DNA of 64,000 nucleotides from Clostridiales bacterium (GTDB lineage Bacteria; Bacillota; Clostridia; Oscillospirales; Oscillospiraceae): NCBI GenBank assembly GCA_022786995.1, contig JALFUW010000018.1, positions 17,086 to 81,085 of the forward strand, read 5' to 3'. Shown piece by piece: positions 46,282 to 55,316 of this stretch (position 1 is its first letter; each line of letters starts with the position of its first letter). The notes under the pieces were generated by a model. It saw only the letters and a program-made list of their open reading frames with translations, ran no database searches and was not told where the DNA came from. The position numbers and the translations under genes were made by a program.

Positions 46282-47107
46282 ATTGGAAAGGATTAAAATA
46301 ACGTCCTCCGTTCAGGTAGGTCAGCGCCAGCGACAGCAGCATCAGTCCAGCGCAGATCAGCATACAGGCAACGTCCATTTTGGAAAAGGGTCTGCCGGAA
46401 TACCAGGTGCGTTTCTTTTCCTTGCCAAAACCCCGAAGTTCCATAGCGTTGGAGATGGTCTCGATCCGCTCCATGGAGGACAGAATCAGCGGAATCAGGA
46501 TAGCGCTTGCGGCCTTCAGCCGGTCAATGAGACTGGCTTTTTTGCTCATCTCCGTACCACGGGCCTGTTGCGCCAGGGAGATGTCCCGGTATTCCCGCTG
46601 AATATCCGGGATATACCGCAGCGCCAGTGCCACGGCGTAGCTGACGCGGTAGCTGATACCGATGCGGTTCAGAGAAGCGGCAAATTCGGAAGGGTTCGTG
46701 GTGCACACAAACAACAGAACGATGGGAATGGTGCAGGCGTTTTTCAGAATCACATTCAGGTGGTAAAACAGCTGCTCTGCCGTCACGCTGTAGGGCTCCG
46801 CAATGTGAAGCAGAATCGTTGTTGTTCCGTAGATCTTGGTTCCGTGCATGGGACTGAACAGGAAAATCAGAACGTTGTTCATCACGATATAAACGCACAT
46901 GATTCCCAGAGTCACAGAAATATCCTTCAGTTTCAGCCGTGCGGTGCGGAACAGAACCACAGCAGCAACGGTCATCACAAGCAGCAGCGGTGTATAGAAG
47001 CTTGTCATGGCAGCCAGCGTCCAGAGAATCAGACAGACCAGCTTGCAGGCGCCGGTCAGCCGGTGGATGGGGGAGGGGCGGTCGATGTAGTTAAAGAGGT
47101 TGGTCAT
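46280..47107 (-). CDS. ecfT: ECF transporter transmembrane (T) component
   Basis: The 275-residue membrane scaffold connects the ATPases to the substrate-binding subunit. It has five to six helices and the two coupling motifs seen in EcfT (ALALRYIPDIQREYRDISLAQQARG and SMERIETISNAMELRGFG), each with the A-R-G/E-R-G sequence that contacts the ATPases. It overlaps the ATPase gene by four bases. Confidence 0.92.
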   Translation of the reverse strand: MTNLFNYIDRPSPIHRLTGACKLVCLILWTLAAMTSFYTPLLLVMTVAAVVLFRTARLKLKDISVTLGIMCVYIVMNNVLIFLFSPMHGTKIYGTTTILLHIAEPYSVTAEQLFYHLNVILKNACTIPIVLLFVCTTNPSEFAASLNRIGISYRVSYAVALALRYIPDIQREYRDISLAQQARGTEMSKKASLIDRLKAASAILIPLILSSMERIETISNAMELRGFGKEKKRTWYSGRPFSKMDVACMLICAGLMLLSLALTYLNGGRYFNPFQ

Positions 47108-48813
47108 CTGCGCACCTCCCGGTCTCTGGCGATAAAGCGGCGGGTGAATTCTTCAGGATTGTCAATTCCGCACAGGGCGGACAGGTGATACAGCGAGGTC
47201 TCCTTCAGGTGAGCGTCCGCCACAATTTGGGGATCGTTCAGAACCTCAGCGGCTGTCTTGTCGGCAATGACTCTGCCCGCGTTGAAAACCACCGCTCTGG
47301 GGGTGTATTCCAGCATCAGGTGCATGTCGTGGGTAATCAACACGACGGTGATGCCCTGCTGGTTCAGTTCCCGCAGAAAATCCATGATTTCTGTGTAATG
47401 TTTCAAATCCTGTCCGGCGGTAGGCTCGTCCAGCAGAATCATCTCCGGCTTCAGCACCAGAATGGAGGCGATGGTCACCCGTTTTTTCTGCCCATAGCTC
47501 AGGGCGGAAACGGGCCAGTTGCGGAAGGGGTACAGGCCGCAGATTTTCAGGGTTTCTTCCACCCGCGGTCGGATTTCTTCCTCGGATACGCCCCGGTTCC
47601 GCAATCCCAGCGCAACCTCGTCGTATATTTGAGTTTTGGAGATCATCTGGTTTGGGTTCTGCATGACATAGCCGATATAATCGGCCCGCTCCTTGATGGA
47701 CAGCGTATTCAGGTCGATGCCGTTTAACTCCAGGATGCCGCTCTGCGCTTTTTCAAAACCGCAAACCACCTTGGAGAAGGTTGATTTTCCTGCACCATTG
47801 GTGCCGACAATACTGAGCATTTCTCCTTTGCGGACGGTGACGCTGACACCCCGCAGAGCGTGATGCCCGCCATCGTAGGTAAAGTCGATATTTTCCGCCC
47901 GGAGCAGAACCTGCGCATCCTCACTGGATTCGGAATTGGGGTGCAATTCATACCAAGCGCGTACCTGTTCCTTCTGGGCCTGGGTGAGCGTCAATTCCGG
48001 CAGATAGGCCGGGTGCATATCTGCCGACAGTGAAACACCTGCGTATTTCAGCGCTGTGACATACAGCGGTTCCCGAATACCGCACCGGGGCAGCAGGTCG
48101 GTGCATAACAGGGAATCCGGGTCGCCATCGTAGCGAATCCGTCCGTCCTCCATAAGAATGATACGGTCAACGGGACAATAAAGCACATCCTCAACCCGGT
48201 GCTCAATGATGATGACTGCGCAGCCGGTTCGCTTCTGAATCTCATCGATCAGAACTATGGCCTGTTTGCCGGTAGCAGGATCCAGATTGGCAAGGGGTTC
48301 ATCGAACAAAAGGACATCCACGTTTCCTACCATGACGCCGCCTAAGCCCACCCGCTGCTTCTGCCCGCCGGAAATCTCATGAGGTGCGTGGCTCAGAACC
48401 TGCTTGACGTCCACCAGTTCCGCAATCCGCCGCACCGTGTCGTGCATTGCGCCAACAGGTACGCAGTCATTTTCCAGCGCGAAGGCAATATCCTCCGCCA
48501 CGGTCAGGCCGATAAACTGTCCGTCGGAGTCCTGCAGGACCGTTCCCACCGTTTGGGAAAGCTCAAATAATCCCTGCTCTTTGGCACTTTTTCCGCCGAT
48601 GGTCAGGCTCCCGGTGGACGTACCCGGATAAGAATTGGGCACAAGGCCGTTGATACAGTGGGCGAGGGTGGACTTTCCGCAGCCGGATGGCCCGGCAATC
48701 AGCACTTTTTCACCCTTGTGAATGTTCAGATCGATATGGTACAGGGTTGGCTCTGCCTGTGCGGTATACTGGAAGCCGAAGTCCTGAAAGCAGATAATGG
48801 GTACATTCTCCAA
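47104..48813 (-). CDS. ecfA: ECF transporter fused double ATPase
   Basis: A single 569-residue protein carries two ABC domains in place of separate EcfA and EcfA'. The first has GPSGCGKSTLAHCINGL and ISGGQKQRVGLGGVM; the second GTNGAGKSTFSKVV and LSYGQKKRVTIASIL. Walker B motifs are LLFDEPLANLDP and ILLDEPTAGQDL. A four-gene operon on the - strand (adenosyltransferase-like gene, S, A, T) surrounds it. This looks like a dedicated (group I) ECF system rather than a shared energising module. Confidence 0.92.
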   Translation of the reverse strand: MENVPIICFQDFGFQYTAQAEPTLYHIDLNIHKGEKVLIAGPSGCGKSTLAHCINGLVPNSYPGTSTGSLTIGGKSAKEQGLFELSQTVGTVLQDSDGQFIGLTVAEDIAFALENDCVPVGAMHDTVRRIAELVDVKQVLSHAPHEISGGQKQRVGLGGVMVGNVDVLLFDEPLANLDPATGKQAIVLIDEIQKRTGCAVIIIEHRVEDVLYCPVDRIILMEDGRIRYDGDPDSLLCTDLLPRCGIREPLYVTALKYAGVSLSADMHPAYLPELTLTQAQKEQVRAWYELHPNSESSEDAQVLLRAENIDFTYDGGHHALRGVSVTVRKGEMLSIVGTNGAGKSTFSKVVCGFEKAQSGILELNGIDLNTLSIKERADYIGYVMQNPNQMISKTQIYDEVALGLRNRGVSEEEIRPRVEETLKICGLYPFRNWPVSALSYGQKKRVTIASILVLKPEMILLDEPTAGQDLKHYTEIMDFLRELNQQGITVVLITHDMHLMLEYTPRAVVFNAGRVIADKTAAEVLNDPQIVADAHLKETSLYHLSALCGIDNPEEFTRRFIARDREVRR

Positions 48814-48834
48814 TGGGGATTCCTCCTGACAAAC

Positions 48835-48860
48835 AAAGGCAGGCTATTGCGCCTGCCTTT
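48835..48860 (-). promoter_or_regulatory. Hairpin between S-component and ATPase genes
   Basis: AAAGGCAGGC-GCAATA-GCCTGCCTTT on the - strand is followed by TGTTTGTC. It may partially terminate transcription or stabilise the upstream mRNA so that the S component is made in excess. Confidence 0.5.
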
Positions 48861-48873
48861 GCAATGCTGAAAA

Positions 48874-49422
48874 TTATTCCTTGGTCAGGCTGCCGGCCTT
48901 AGTCTTGGTGGCAGCATAGGCAACGCACAGAAGGCTGCCGACAATGGCGGTGGTGACAGCGTTGGCAACAGCGGCCATCAGGCCCTGGGCGAGCAGCTTG
49001 TCCCAGGGCTCACCCATCATGTACACATCCAGCACAGGGGCGACGGCCAGCCAGCAGATCAGATGGCACACCAGCTGGGAAATATTGAACTTAATCAGAC
49101 CCTTCTTGCCCAGCTCGCTTTCTTCCATCTTCAGAGTCTTGGCAGCCAGACCCATCAGCAGACCGAACACGCCGGACGCGATGACCCAGCTCCACCACAC
49201 ACCCCAGCCAAAGCTGAAGTCGATCAGAGTATGACCGATGAGACCGACCAGAGCGCCGGCAACAGGGCCGTAGACCACAGCGAGGAACGCCAGCAAGCCG
49301 TACTGAACAGAGATGCTGGTGTTGGGCACGGGGCTGGGAATGGCGACAAAACGGCCCAGAACAAAGAACAGGGCAGCGCCGATACCGATGGCGACGATGG
49401 TTTTCACAGAGAATTTCTTCAT
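48874..49422 (-). CDS. ECF transporter substrate-binding (S) component, UPF0397/riboflavin-type
   Basis: The 182-residue membrane protein has six hydrophobic segments. The N terminus KTIVAIGIGAALFFVLGRF and the following SVQYGLLAFLAVVYGP match the UPF0397/ECF-ribofla_trS family, whose substrates vary and have been assigned as riboflavin in name only for many members. ATG 49422 follows GGAGGT. Linkage to a SAM-hydroxide adenosyltransferase-like gene hints at a nucleoside or a related molecule, which is an inference. Confidence 0.85.
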   Translation of the reverse strand: MKKFSVKTIVAIGIGAALFFVLGRFVAIPSPVPNTSISVQYGLLAFLAVVYGPVAGALVGLIGHTLIDFSFGWGVWWSWVIASGVFGLLMGLAAKTLKMEESELGKKGLIKFNISQLVCHLICWLAVAPVLDVYMMGEPWDKLLAQGLMAAVANAVTTAIVGSLLCVAYAATKTKAGSLTKE

Positions 49423-49475
49423 GGTTTCTACCTCCATAGTGATTTCTATTCAGGCGTAACGCCAAAACAGCGAAA

Positions 49476-50321
49476 TTAGAAGCCCTTGAAAGGCTCAATG
49501 CGGATGCGCCAGGAGTTGCCGGTTCCGATGTTGTAGGCCCGGGCGAAGCTGCCCTGATTGATGGCAACCGCCACGCAGTCCAGACTGTTCACATAGGCCA
49601 GCGCTTCACCCACATAGACATCGGCAAAGCTTTTCGCGAACAGGATGATGTTGCGGTATACGCAGCGGGTGTCGTTTTCGATGGTGATGCTCACCCGGTC
49701 ACCATAGGCAATCCCGGTCTGCAGAAACAGCGTCCGGGGAATGTTCGTCCACAAACTGCCAAACCGAACATCCAGCACATCAATGGTGCCGCAGACGGCA
49801 TGGCCCTCCAGCCGGGGTTCAATGATGGGAAGCCGAACCAGGGAGCCTGTGTCCCGTACAGGTCCGACCTGAGAAAAATCGATGATGCCGCTGGCCAGTC
49901 TGGCGCCGGTATAGGCGTACACATCCCGCCCATGGAAGGTGTAACTCTCGCCGGAGCGGGGGAGACGGTTCACGTTTTCGTCAATTTCCCGAACCTCCAC
50001 AATCCCATCAAACCGAATGACATGGGTCAGGGTGCCATTGTCCGGGGTAACAATATAGTGACCGCTGGCGGTTTTCACCACAACGCTCTTACGGTCAGAG
50101 CCGACACCGGGGTCTACCACGGATACGAACACTGTCCCCTGGGGCCAGTATCGGATGGTCTGAATCAGACGGTAGCTGGCCTCCCAGATATTGTAAGGGG
50201 TAATATCGTGGGTCAGATCATGGATGTTCAGCATAGGATGAACAGAGTACGCCACACCATACATGGCGCTGACCGCGCCGTCAACCAGACCGAAATCTGT
50301 TTGAAATACCAGATGGTTCAT
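49476..50321 (-). CDS. SAM hydroxide adenosyltransferase-family protein (DUF62)
   Basis: The 281-residue protein belongs to the family that hydrolyses S-adenosylmethionine to adenosine and methionine, related to fluorinase and chlorinase. The N-terminal motif FQTDFGLVDGAVSAMYGVAY binds SAM; VSVVDPGVGSDRKSV and TPDNGTLTHV carry the conserved Asp and Arg/His region. It starts the ECF operon. A halogenase role is unlikely: the surrounding genes are a transporter and not natural-product genes. Confidence 0.9.
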   Translation of the reverse strand: MNHLVFQTDFGLVDGAVSAMYGVAYSVHPMLNIHDLTHDITPYNIWEASYRLIQTIRYWPQGTVFVSVVDPGVGSDRKSVVVKTASGHYIVTPDNGTLTHVIRFDGIVEVREIDENVNRLPRSGESYTFHGRDVYAYTGARLASGIIDFSQVGPVRDTGSLVRLPIIEPRLEGHAVCGTIDVLDVRFGSLWTNIPRTLFLQTGIAYGDRVSITIENDTRCVYRNIILFAKSFADVYVGEALAYVNSLDCVAVAINQGSFARAYNIGTGNSWRIRIEPFKGF

Positions 50322-50352
50322 GCTACAAGCCTCCTGAGGATACTATAGCTTC

Positions 50353-50380
50353 ATTATATCTTTTATGCTGGGAATGTCAA
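50353..50380 (-). promoter_or_regulatory. Promoter of the adenosyltransferase-ECF operon
   Basis: TTGACA and TATAAT on the - strand with 16-base spacing; AGGAGG and the ATG follow. Confidence 0.82.
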
Positions 50381-50408
50381 TGGAAAACATTATTTTCTTA
50401 TGAGCGGA

Positions 50409-50437
50409 TTGAATGCTGGCAGAATGCATGATATAAT
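50409..50437 (+). promoter_or_regulatory. Promoter of the flavin reductase gene
   Basis: TTGAAT and TATAAT, 17 bases apart. The predicted start of transcription falls at the left end of the MITE. Confidence 0.72.
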
Positions 50438-50442
50438 TCTTA

Positions 50443-50572
50443 AGGCAACACCGCTTAGGTGGGAGCTGCGGGCTTCAGCGGATCTTTTGCCCCAATCGTG
50501 CAGTATGAAAAATGCTTTCGCTTGGGTCAAAACACTGGCCGAATCTCCTTGCCCCATTATGCGGTGTTGCCT
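50443..50572. mobile_element. 130-bp MITE with TA target duplication, IS630/Tc1-like ends
   Basis: Perfect terminal inverted repeats AGGCAACACCGC (50443-50454) and GCGGTGTTGCCT (50561-50572) are each bordered by TA, the target duplication of the IS630/Tc1-mariner group. The interior can fold further (TTTTGCCCCAA against TTGGGTCAAAA). There is no coding potential, so it would need a transposase in trans. It lies exactly between promoter and ribosome binding site of the next gene. Confidence 0.82.
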
Positions 50573-50588
50573 TAAAAGGAGGCTGTTT

Positions 50589-51119
50589 ATGAAAAAGAAA
50601 GTGGAAGTATTTGACTATGCGGGTACAATTTGTAAGGCGCTGAGCAGGGGCGTGCTGCTGACCACCCGTTCCGGCGACCGGGTGAATACCATGACGATCG
50701 GCTGGGGTAAGATCGGTGTCGAATGGGGGAAGCCGGTTTTTGTTGTTTATGTGCGGGAAAGCCGCTACACCAAGCAGCTTTTGGACGAAGCCGGTGAATT
50801 CACGGTAAATGTACCGCTCATCGGTGATAACCGGGAGATTCTGGGCTACTGTGGAAGAAAATCCGGCCGGGATACCGACAAAATCCGGGATATGGGCCTG
50901 ACCGTCGTGGATTCTGATGTGGTATCAGTGCCGGGTATCGCGCAGTTCCCGCTGACGCTGGAGTGCAAAGTGATCTACCATCAGGAACAGGATATCCGTC
51001 AGATGCCCCAGGGCGTGATTGACAAGTTTTATCCACTCTGCGAGAAAACGCAGGCCCCGGATATGCACACCGCATTTTATGGAGAAATCGTGAACGCCTA
51101 TCTGATCGAAGATAATTGA
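50589..51119 (+). CDS. Flavin reductase-like domain protein
   Basis: The 176-residue protein belongs to the flavin-reductase-like, FMN-binding split-barrel group: RVNTMTIGWGKIGVEWGKPVFVVYV and the later PLTLECKVIYHQEQ are typical. It may reduce flavin or act as a flavoredoxin. ATG 50589 sits behind AAAGGAGG, which abuts the MITE end; the track start at 50400 reads through the MITE and is artefactual. Confidence 0.85.
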   Translation: MKKKVEVFDYAGTICKALSRGVLLTTRSGDRVNTMTIGWGKIGVEWGKPVFVVYVRESRYTKQLLDEAGEFTVNVPLIGDNREILGYCGRKSGRDTDKIRDMGLTVVDSDVVSVPGIAQFPLTLECKVIYHQEQDIRQMPQGVIDKFYPLCEKTQAPDMHTAFYGEIVNAYLIEDN

Positions 51120-51409
51120 CTCCGCATAAGCCGCTGCCCGGTGCAGCAGCTGGTTTCAGCTTTCCCTGTAATAAATATCTGATTCGTTGGAAAGGCGGTT
51201 TATTTTTAAAAGTTCTGTCAAAATTACCAGTAGCGGGCTCCAAAATACATTGGCAATCAGCAAAGCGCAAGAATTGTCGAAATTTGCAAAATTCCTGTAG
51301 CAGTTCCGGGAAGGATATGCTATAATGAGAACGTTGGTTTCTATCGCATTGCATTTCATTCTAATACTGTAGTTTTGCTGTAGCGTTGAGATGGAGGAGA
51401 GATATTACC

Positions 51410-52555
51410 ATGTCGAATAACAATGTCACGCCGTCCGATTTTTTCAGTCCTGAGACGCAGGTGGCGCATCTTGGCCTGATTGCCTGCCCTGGTGCCGAGG
51501 AACTGACCAACCTGATCGATGGTCATTTGCGTACATGGGCAAAGGAAGTTGGCATTGAGAAGGATACGTTTATCATTGAATGCGCCTGCCCCCGTTTCCA
51601 GAGCGGTGACGCCAAGGGTTTGGTAAAGGAGTCTGTTCGCGGTGACGATATTTTCATTGTGGTGGATCCCGGCAATTACAGCCTGACCTACAATCTGTTC
51701 GGCCAGGAGAATCATATGTCCCCGGACGACCACTTCGCCAACCTGAAGCGGCTGATTCAGGCAGTTGCGGGCAGAGCCCATCGCATGACGGTCATTATGC
51801 CCAGCCTGTACGGCGGACGGCAGCACCGGCGTATTACCCGGGAAAGCTTGGACTGCGCTGTTGCCCTGCAGGAGCTGCAGAGTATGGGTGTGCAGAACAT
51901 CATCACCTTTGATGCCCATGATCCCCGGCTGATGAACGCCGTGCCCCTGATGAGCTTTGACAACGTGATGCCCACCTATCAGGTGCTGAAAACCCTGCTT
52001 CGGAAGATGCCCGAGCTGAGCTTCGACAAGGACAGCTTTATTGTCATCAGCCCGGATGAGGGCGCCATCAACCGCAACATGTATTTCTCCAGCGTACTTG
52101 GCTGCAATCTGGGTATGTTCTATAAGCGCAGAGACTATACCCGAGTCGTTAATGGCCGGAATCCCATTGTGGCTCATGAGTATCTGGGCGAGAGTGTGGA
52201 AGGGAAGACCGTCTTCATTGCCGACGACATTATCGCTTCCGGCGAAAGCATGCTGGAGGTTGCCGGGGAGCTGAAAAAGCGTGGTGCAAAGCATATTATC
52301 GCAAACGCTACATTCCCACTGTTTACCAGCGGCGTGGACAAGTTTGATGAGGCGGTGGACGCCGGTATTCTCACGGCGGTACTGGGCACCAATCTGACTT
52401 ATCGGAAGCCAGAGCTTCTCAGCCGCAAGTGGTATTTTGATGTGGACTGCTCCAAATACTGCGCCTATTTTGTGGCTGCCATCAACCATGAAATGAGCGT
52501 ATCCTCCATCTGTGACCCCATCAAAAAGATTGAGGCTCTGCTTAAGAATCGCTGA
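51410..52555 (+). CDS. prs: Ribose-phosphate pyrophosphokinase
   Basis: PRPP synthetase, 381 residues, makes the precursor for nucleotides, histidine and tryptophan. The PRPP-binding region is VFIADDIIASGESMLEVAGEL, and the N-terminal domain contains the FVVVDPGNYS-like and MPSLYGGRQHRR segments. It is longer than the classic 315-residue Prs and is the variant frequent in this clostridial group. ATG 51410 follows ATGGAGGAGAG. A likely promoter has TGC-TATAAT at 51318-51326 with a weak -35. Confidence 0.88.
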   Translation: MSNNNVTPSDFFSPETQVAHLGLIACPGAEELTNLIDGHLRTWAKEVGIEKDTFIIECACPRFQSGDAKGLVKESVRGDDIFIVVDPGNYSLTYNLFGQENHMSPDDHFANLKRLIQAVAGRAHRMTVIMPSLYGGRQHRRITRESLDCAVALQELQSMGVQNIITFDAHDPRLMNAVPLMSFDNVMPTYQVLKTLLRKMPELSFDKDSFIVISPDEGAINRNMYFSSVLGCNLGMFYKRRDYTRVVNGRNPIVAHEYLGESVEGKTVFIADDIIASGESMLEVAGELKKRGAKHIIANATFPLFTSGVDKFDEAVDAGILTAVLGTNLTYRKPELLSRKWYFDVDCSKYCAYFVAAINHEMSVSSICDPIKKIEALLKNR

Positions 52556-52575
52556 TAATCGAATCGCACAGCATT

Positions 52576-52609
52576 TCCTCCCGATTCAAAAGGAATCGGG
52601 AGGATTTTT
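52576..52609 (+). terminator. Terminator of prs
   Basis: TCCTCCCGATTC-AAAA-GGAATCGGGAGGA then TTTTT. Confidence 0.88.
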
Positions 52610-52629
52610 ATACCAAAACAAGGAACGTG

Positions 52630-55197
52630 TTACTGCAATCCGCAGATAGCGTGATTGGAAACCGCATCCAGCCAGAAATACAGTCCGTCCACTTCACGCA
52701 CCTGAATCATCCCCGCCAACTCGGGGCTATGCGGGCAGATCTGACGGAAAAGATCAGGAGAATCCCGGAATAATTCAGGATTGTAGCGCAAGGTTCGTTG
52801 GTCATTGTAGACCGCTCCGTAGAGGATCCGGGCTTCCACAAGATCTTGAAACATATGGCTGCCATAGCTCAGCTCCGGCATATACCCCGCCCGGCTTTCG
52901 GACACCTCGCACACAGCGGAAAAATATGAAATACTGCGGAAGGTCACGGGAACCCCCAATTCTGGCGAGGATGTACCCACCCGTCCCGGCGTCATCAGCA
53001 GCAGGTTCTTACCGCTGCCCTTGTAGAAATCATTGACGGCTTCCACCGCCTGTACCACCTGATATTTTTTCTGATAGGGGTACTGGTAATACAGTACCGG
53101 GTCAATATGGACAACCACATCCATCCGGCGCTTACAGGAGGTGCCCATGGCAGAGTCCACGATATCAAAAAACACCATTTTGGGTTTCAGAGTTTTCAGA
53201 TCAATTGTTTCCCCGGATTTATTCTGGTATAGGGGCCTGCATTGCAGTAGATTTACCACAAAATCTCCCTCCGAATCCAGATTCACCGCGTACTCAATAT
53301 CCACCGGGTTTCCGTATACCCGCTCCAGTGCTTTCAGCAGCTTCTGCATCAGGCCGGTAAAGCTATCCATTTCCAGCAGTCTCTGACAGCTGACAAACCA
53401 GACCTCCCGGTATCTTCCGATTTCTCGCAGACGGGATTCTGCCTCGTAATCCCGCTCCAGAACCACCTTTTTGTACCACAATGGCAGGGAAGGAAGCAGT
53501 GCGTTCAGCGGCATCTCTGCCAGCTGATTGTTACCGCAGTCGAGCAGGTCAATATTTCTCTGCGAGTATTTGTGCTTTTGTTCTACGGTTGTCAGCATGG
53601 TCACTGCCGGCCTGTCCAGATTGGCAAGTCTTGGGTAGTTCTCTTTGGTACGATCCACCGCCTTGGTTCCAAGGCCCATGACAATCCGCAGCATCCCCGC
53701 GCCGGGATCCATATCGGGCATCCACTTGTAGGCGCTGTGGCTGTAGCCGACACCGGCGGCACAGGGCATGAAGTATTTTCCATAGTAGGAGCCGGATACC
53801 CGCTGTACCAGAATTGCCATCTGTTCGTCCTTTTTGTCCAATCCTCGCATCCGGCGGTATTCCAGGGCGGATAAATCCATGGTGCTGGCATACACCTGCC
53901 GTACAGCCTGTTCAAAGGCCTCCAGCCGCTGCTCCGGGCTGCCCTGATTGACACAGAACACCGATTCGTACTTCCCGGCAAAGGCATTACCGAAGCCGTC
54001 CTCCAGAAAGCTGGAAGAACGGACGATAAAGGGATTTTGTCCGAAGTATTCCAAAACGTCCACAAAGCGTTCCCTGATTTTAGCCGGGAAGATGCCATGC
54101 AGGAGATGTTCCTTCAGTTCTTCGGCTGCACTGAAATAGCCTTCCGGGGAGCGCTGGCGAATCCGAAGCTTCCAGTCTCCGTTGGAAACGATGTAGGTAT
54201 AAAAAACATCGGAGCCAATGAAGAAGGAGTCATGGGGGTCGTCATGTTCCGCGTATTCTGGCAGCTCTGTTTCGGCTATTTTCCTGGCAAGAAGCATACC
54301 GCAGGCTTTGCCGCCGATTGCGCCGCTGCCGATCATCCGCTCCCGCAGGGCAAAGTAGTCCTCAGGGCGGAAGTAGGTTTCCACCAGCTTTTTCAGGCGG
54401 GTGTCCTTTGTCATGGTGCTGCGGATGATCAGATCCTGAGTTTCCTTTGTGAAGCGGCCCTGTGCGTACTGCATTTTTGCCTTGGAGAAAAATCGATCGT
54501 GGCTGTCAAAGTTTTGATCCTGACTGTCTTTTGCCTGTTTTTGCTGAATCTGGTAATAGCGGCTCATGCCGACGCCGTCAGACACCACAGAAAAATCCTG
54601 AGTCCCTTTTTCAGGCAGTGGGGGGGAAAACATCTGCTCAGAATACCGTTTCCAAACCTTCATGGGATGCAGATAGACGTATTTTTCGTTGGAGTACACA
54701 TTCAGAAGAAGCTGGGTTGTATCCCGAATCCGGGCTACCGCGTCGAAGGAATGCCGTCCCCGAATCAGAGGAAAATAGGCTACGGTGTCCAGCTCAAACA
54801 GGTAAGGGCAGGTCACCCGGAAAAAATTACCCATCATGAGATCGGTATACCACACGGACTGTAAATCAGAGAGGCAGTCAAACACATAAAACGCGTCCCG
54901 TCCCTGCCGGGTGATCTCTTCATGAATCGCAACGGTAAAAGCCTCAAACCCCTCATCCGGGTCAAATTGCCGCACCTGAATCCCGGTCAAATCCCGCAGT
55001 ACCGGGTCGTGCTGAGCAAAGCGAATATAGATGATATTTCTTCCATCGATAACCGCCTGCCGGGCAAACGGTTCTGCGAATATGCGAAACTCCTCCAGAT
55101 CGGATATTTGCCAGACCACGTTGTCCCCAAGGCGGATGAAGTCCAGAACATCGTCCATCTGCGCAACACCGCTGAGAATTTTATCAAATGCCGCCAT
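52630..55197 (-). CDS. PEP synthase-like ATP-binding protein with RecA/KaiC-like N terminus
   Basis: This 855-residue protein contains a pyruvate-phosphate dikinase/PEP synthase ATP-grasp domain at about residues 280-660: GSGAIGGKACGMLLARK, NPFIVRSSSFLEDGFGNAFAG and GSYYGKYFMP are its nucleotide-binding motifs. The first 200 residues (GDNVVWQISDLEEFRIFA, LSDLQSVWYTDLMM) resemble a RecA/KaiC-like domain but have no Walker A. The C-terminal phosphohistidine and PEP domains of true PEP synthase are missing. It is probably a phosphotransfer or regulatory protein; the substrate is unknown. Confidence 0.8.
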   Translation of the reverse strand: MAAFDKILSGVAQMDDVLDFIRLGDNVVWQISDLEEFRIFAEPFARQAVIDGRNIIYIRFAQHDPVLRDLTGIQVRQFDPDEGFEAFTVAIHEEITRQGRDAFYVFDCLSDLQSVWYTDLMMGNFFRVTCPYLFELDTVAYFPLIRGRHSFDAVARIRDTTQLLLNVYSNEKYVYLHPMKVWKRYSEQMFSPPLPEKGTQDFSVVSDGVGMSRYYQIQQKQAKDSQDQNFDSHDRFFSKAKMQYAQGRFTKETQDLIIRSTMTKDTRLKKLVETYFRPEDYFALRERMIGSGAIGGKACGMLLARKIAETELPEYAEHDDPHDSFFIGSDVFYTYIVSNGDWKLRIRQRSPEGYFSAAEELKEHLLHGIFPAKIRERFVDVLEYFGQNPFIVRSSSFLEDGFGNAFAGKYESVFCVNQGSPEQRLEAFEQAVRQVYASTMDLSALEYRRMRGLDKKDEQMAILVQRVSGSYYGKYFMPCAAGVGYSHSAYKWMPDMDPGAGMLRIVMGLGTKAVDRTKENYPRLANLDRPAVTMLTTVEQKHKYSQRNIDLLDCGNNQLAEMPLNALLPSLPLWYKKVVLERDYEAESRLREIGRYREVWFVSCQRLLEMDSFTGLMQKLLKALERVYGNPVDIEYAVNLDSEGDFVVNLLQCRPLYQNKSGETIDLKTLKPKMVFFDIVDSAMGTSCKRRMDVVVHIDPVLYYQYPYQKKYQVVQAVEAVNDFYKGSGKNLLLMTPGRVGTSSPELGVPVTFRSISYFSAVCEVSESRAGYMPELSYGSHMFQDLVEARILYGAVYNDQRTLRYNPELFRDSPDLFRQICPHSPELAGMIQVREVDGLYFWLDAVSNHAICGLQ

Positions 55198-55316
55198 AGT
55201 GGCTTACCCCCAAACAAAAAGCAGGGCAGCGAAGCATAGAACTTCACTGCCCTACAGGACGGGTTAACTATATCATGCTTTTTCTGAAAATGCAAGGGAA
55301 TCAGGCAGAAATACGA

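Noticed and set aside
49476-50321. Fluorinase/chlorinase (halogenation) assignment
   Set aside because: The DUF62 family is mostly SAM hydrolases, and the neighbours are transporter genes without halometabolite pathway genes.
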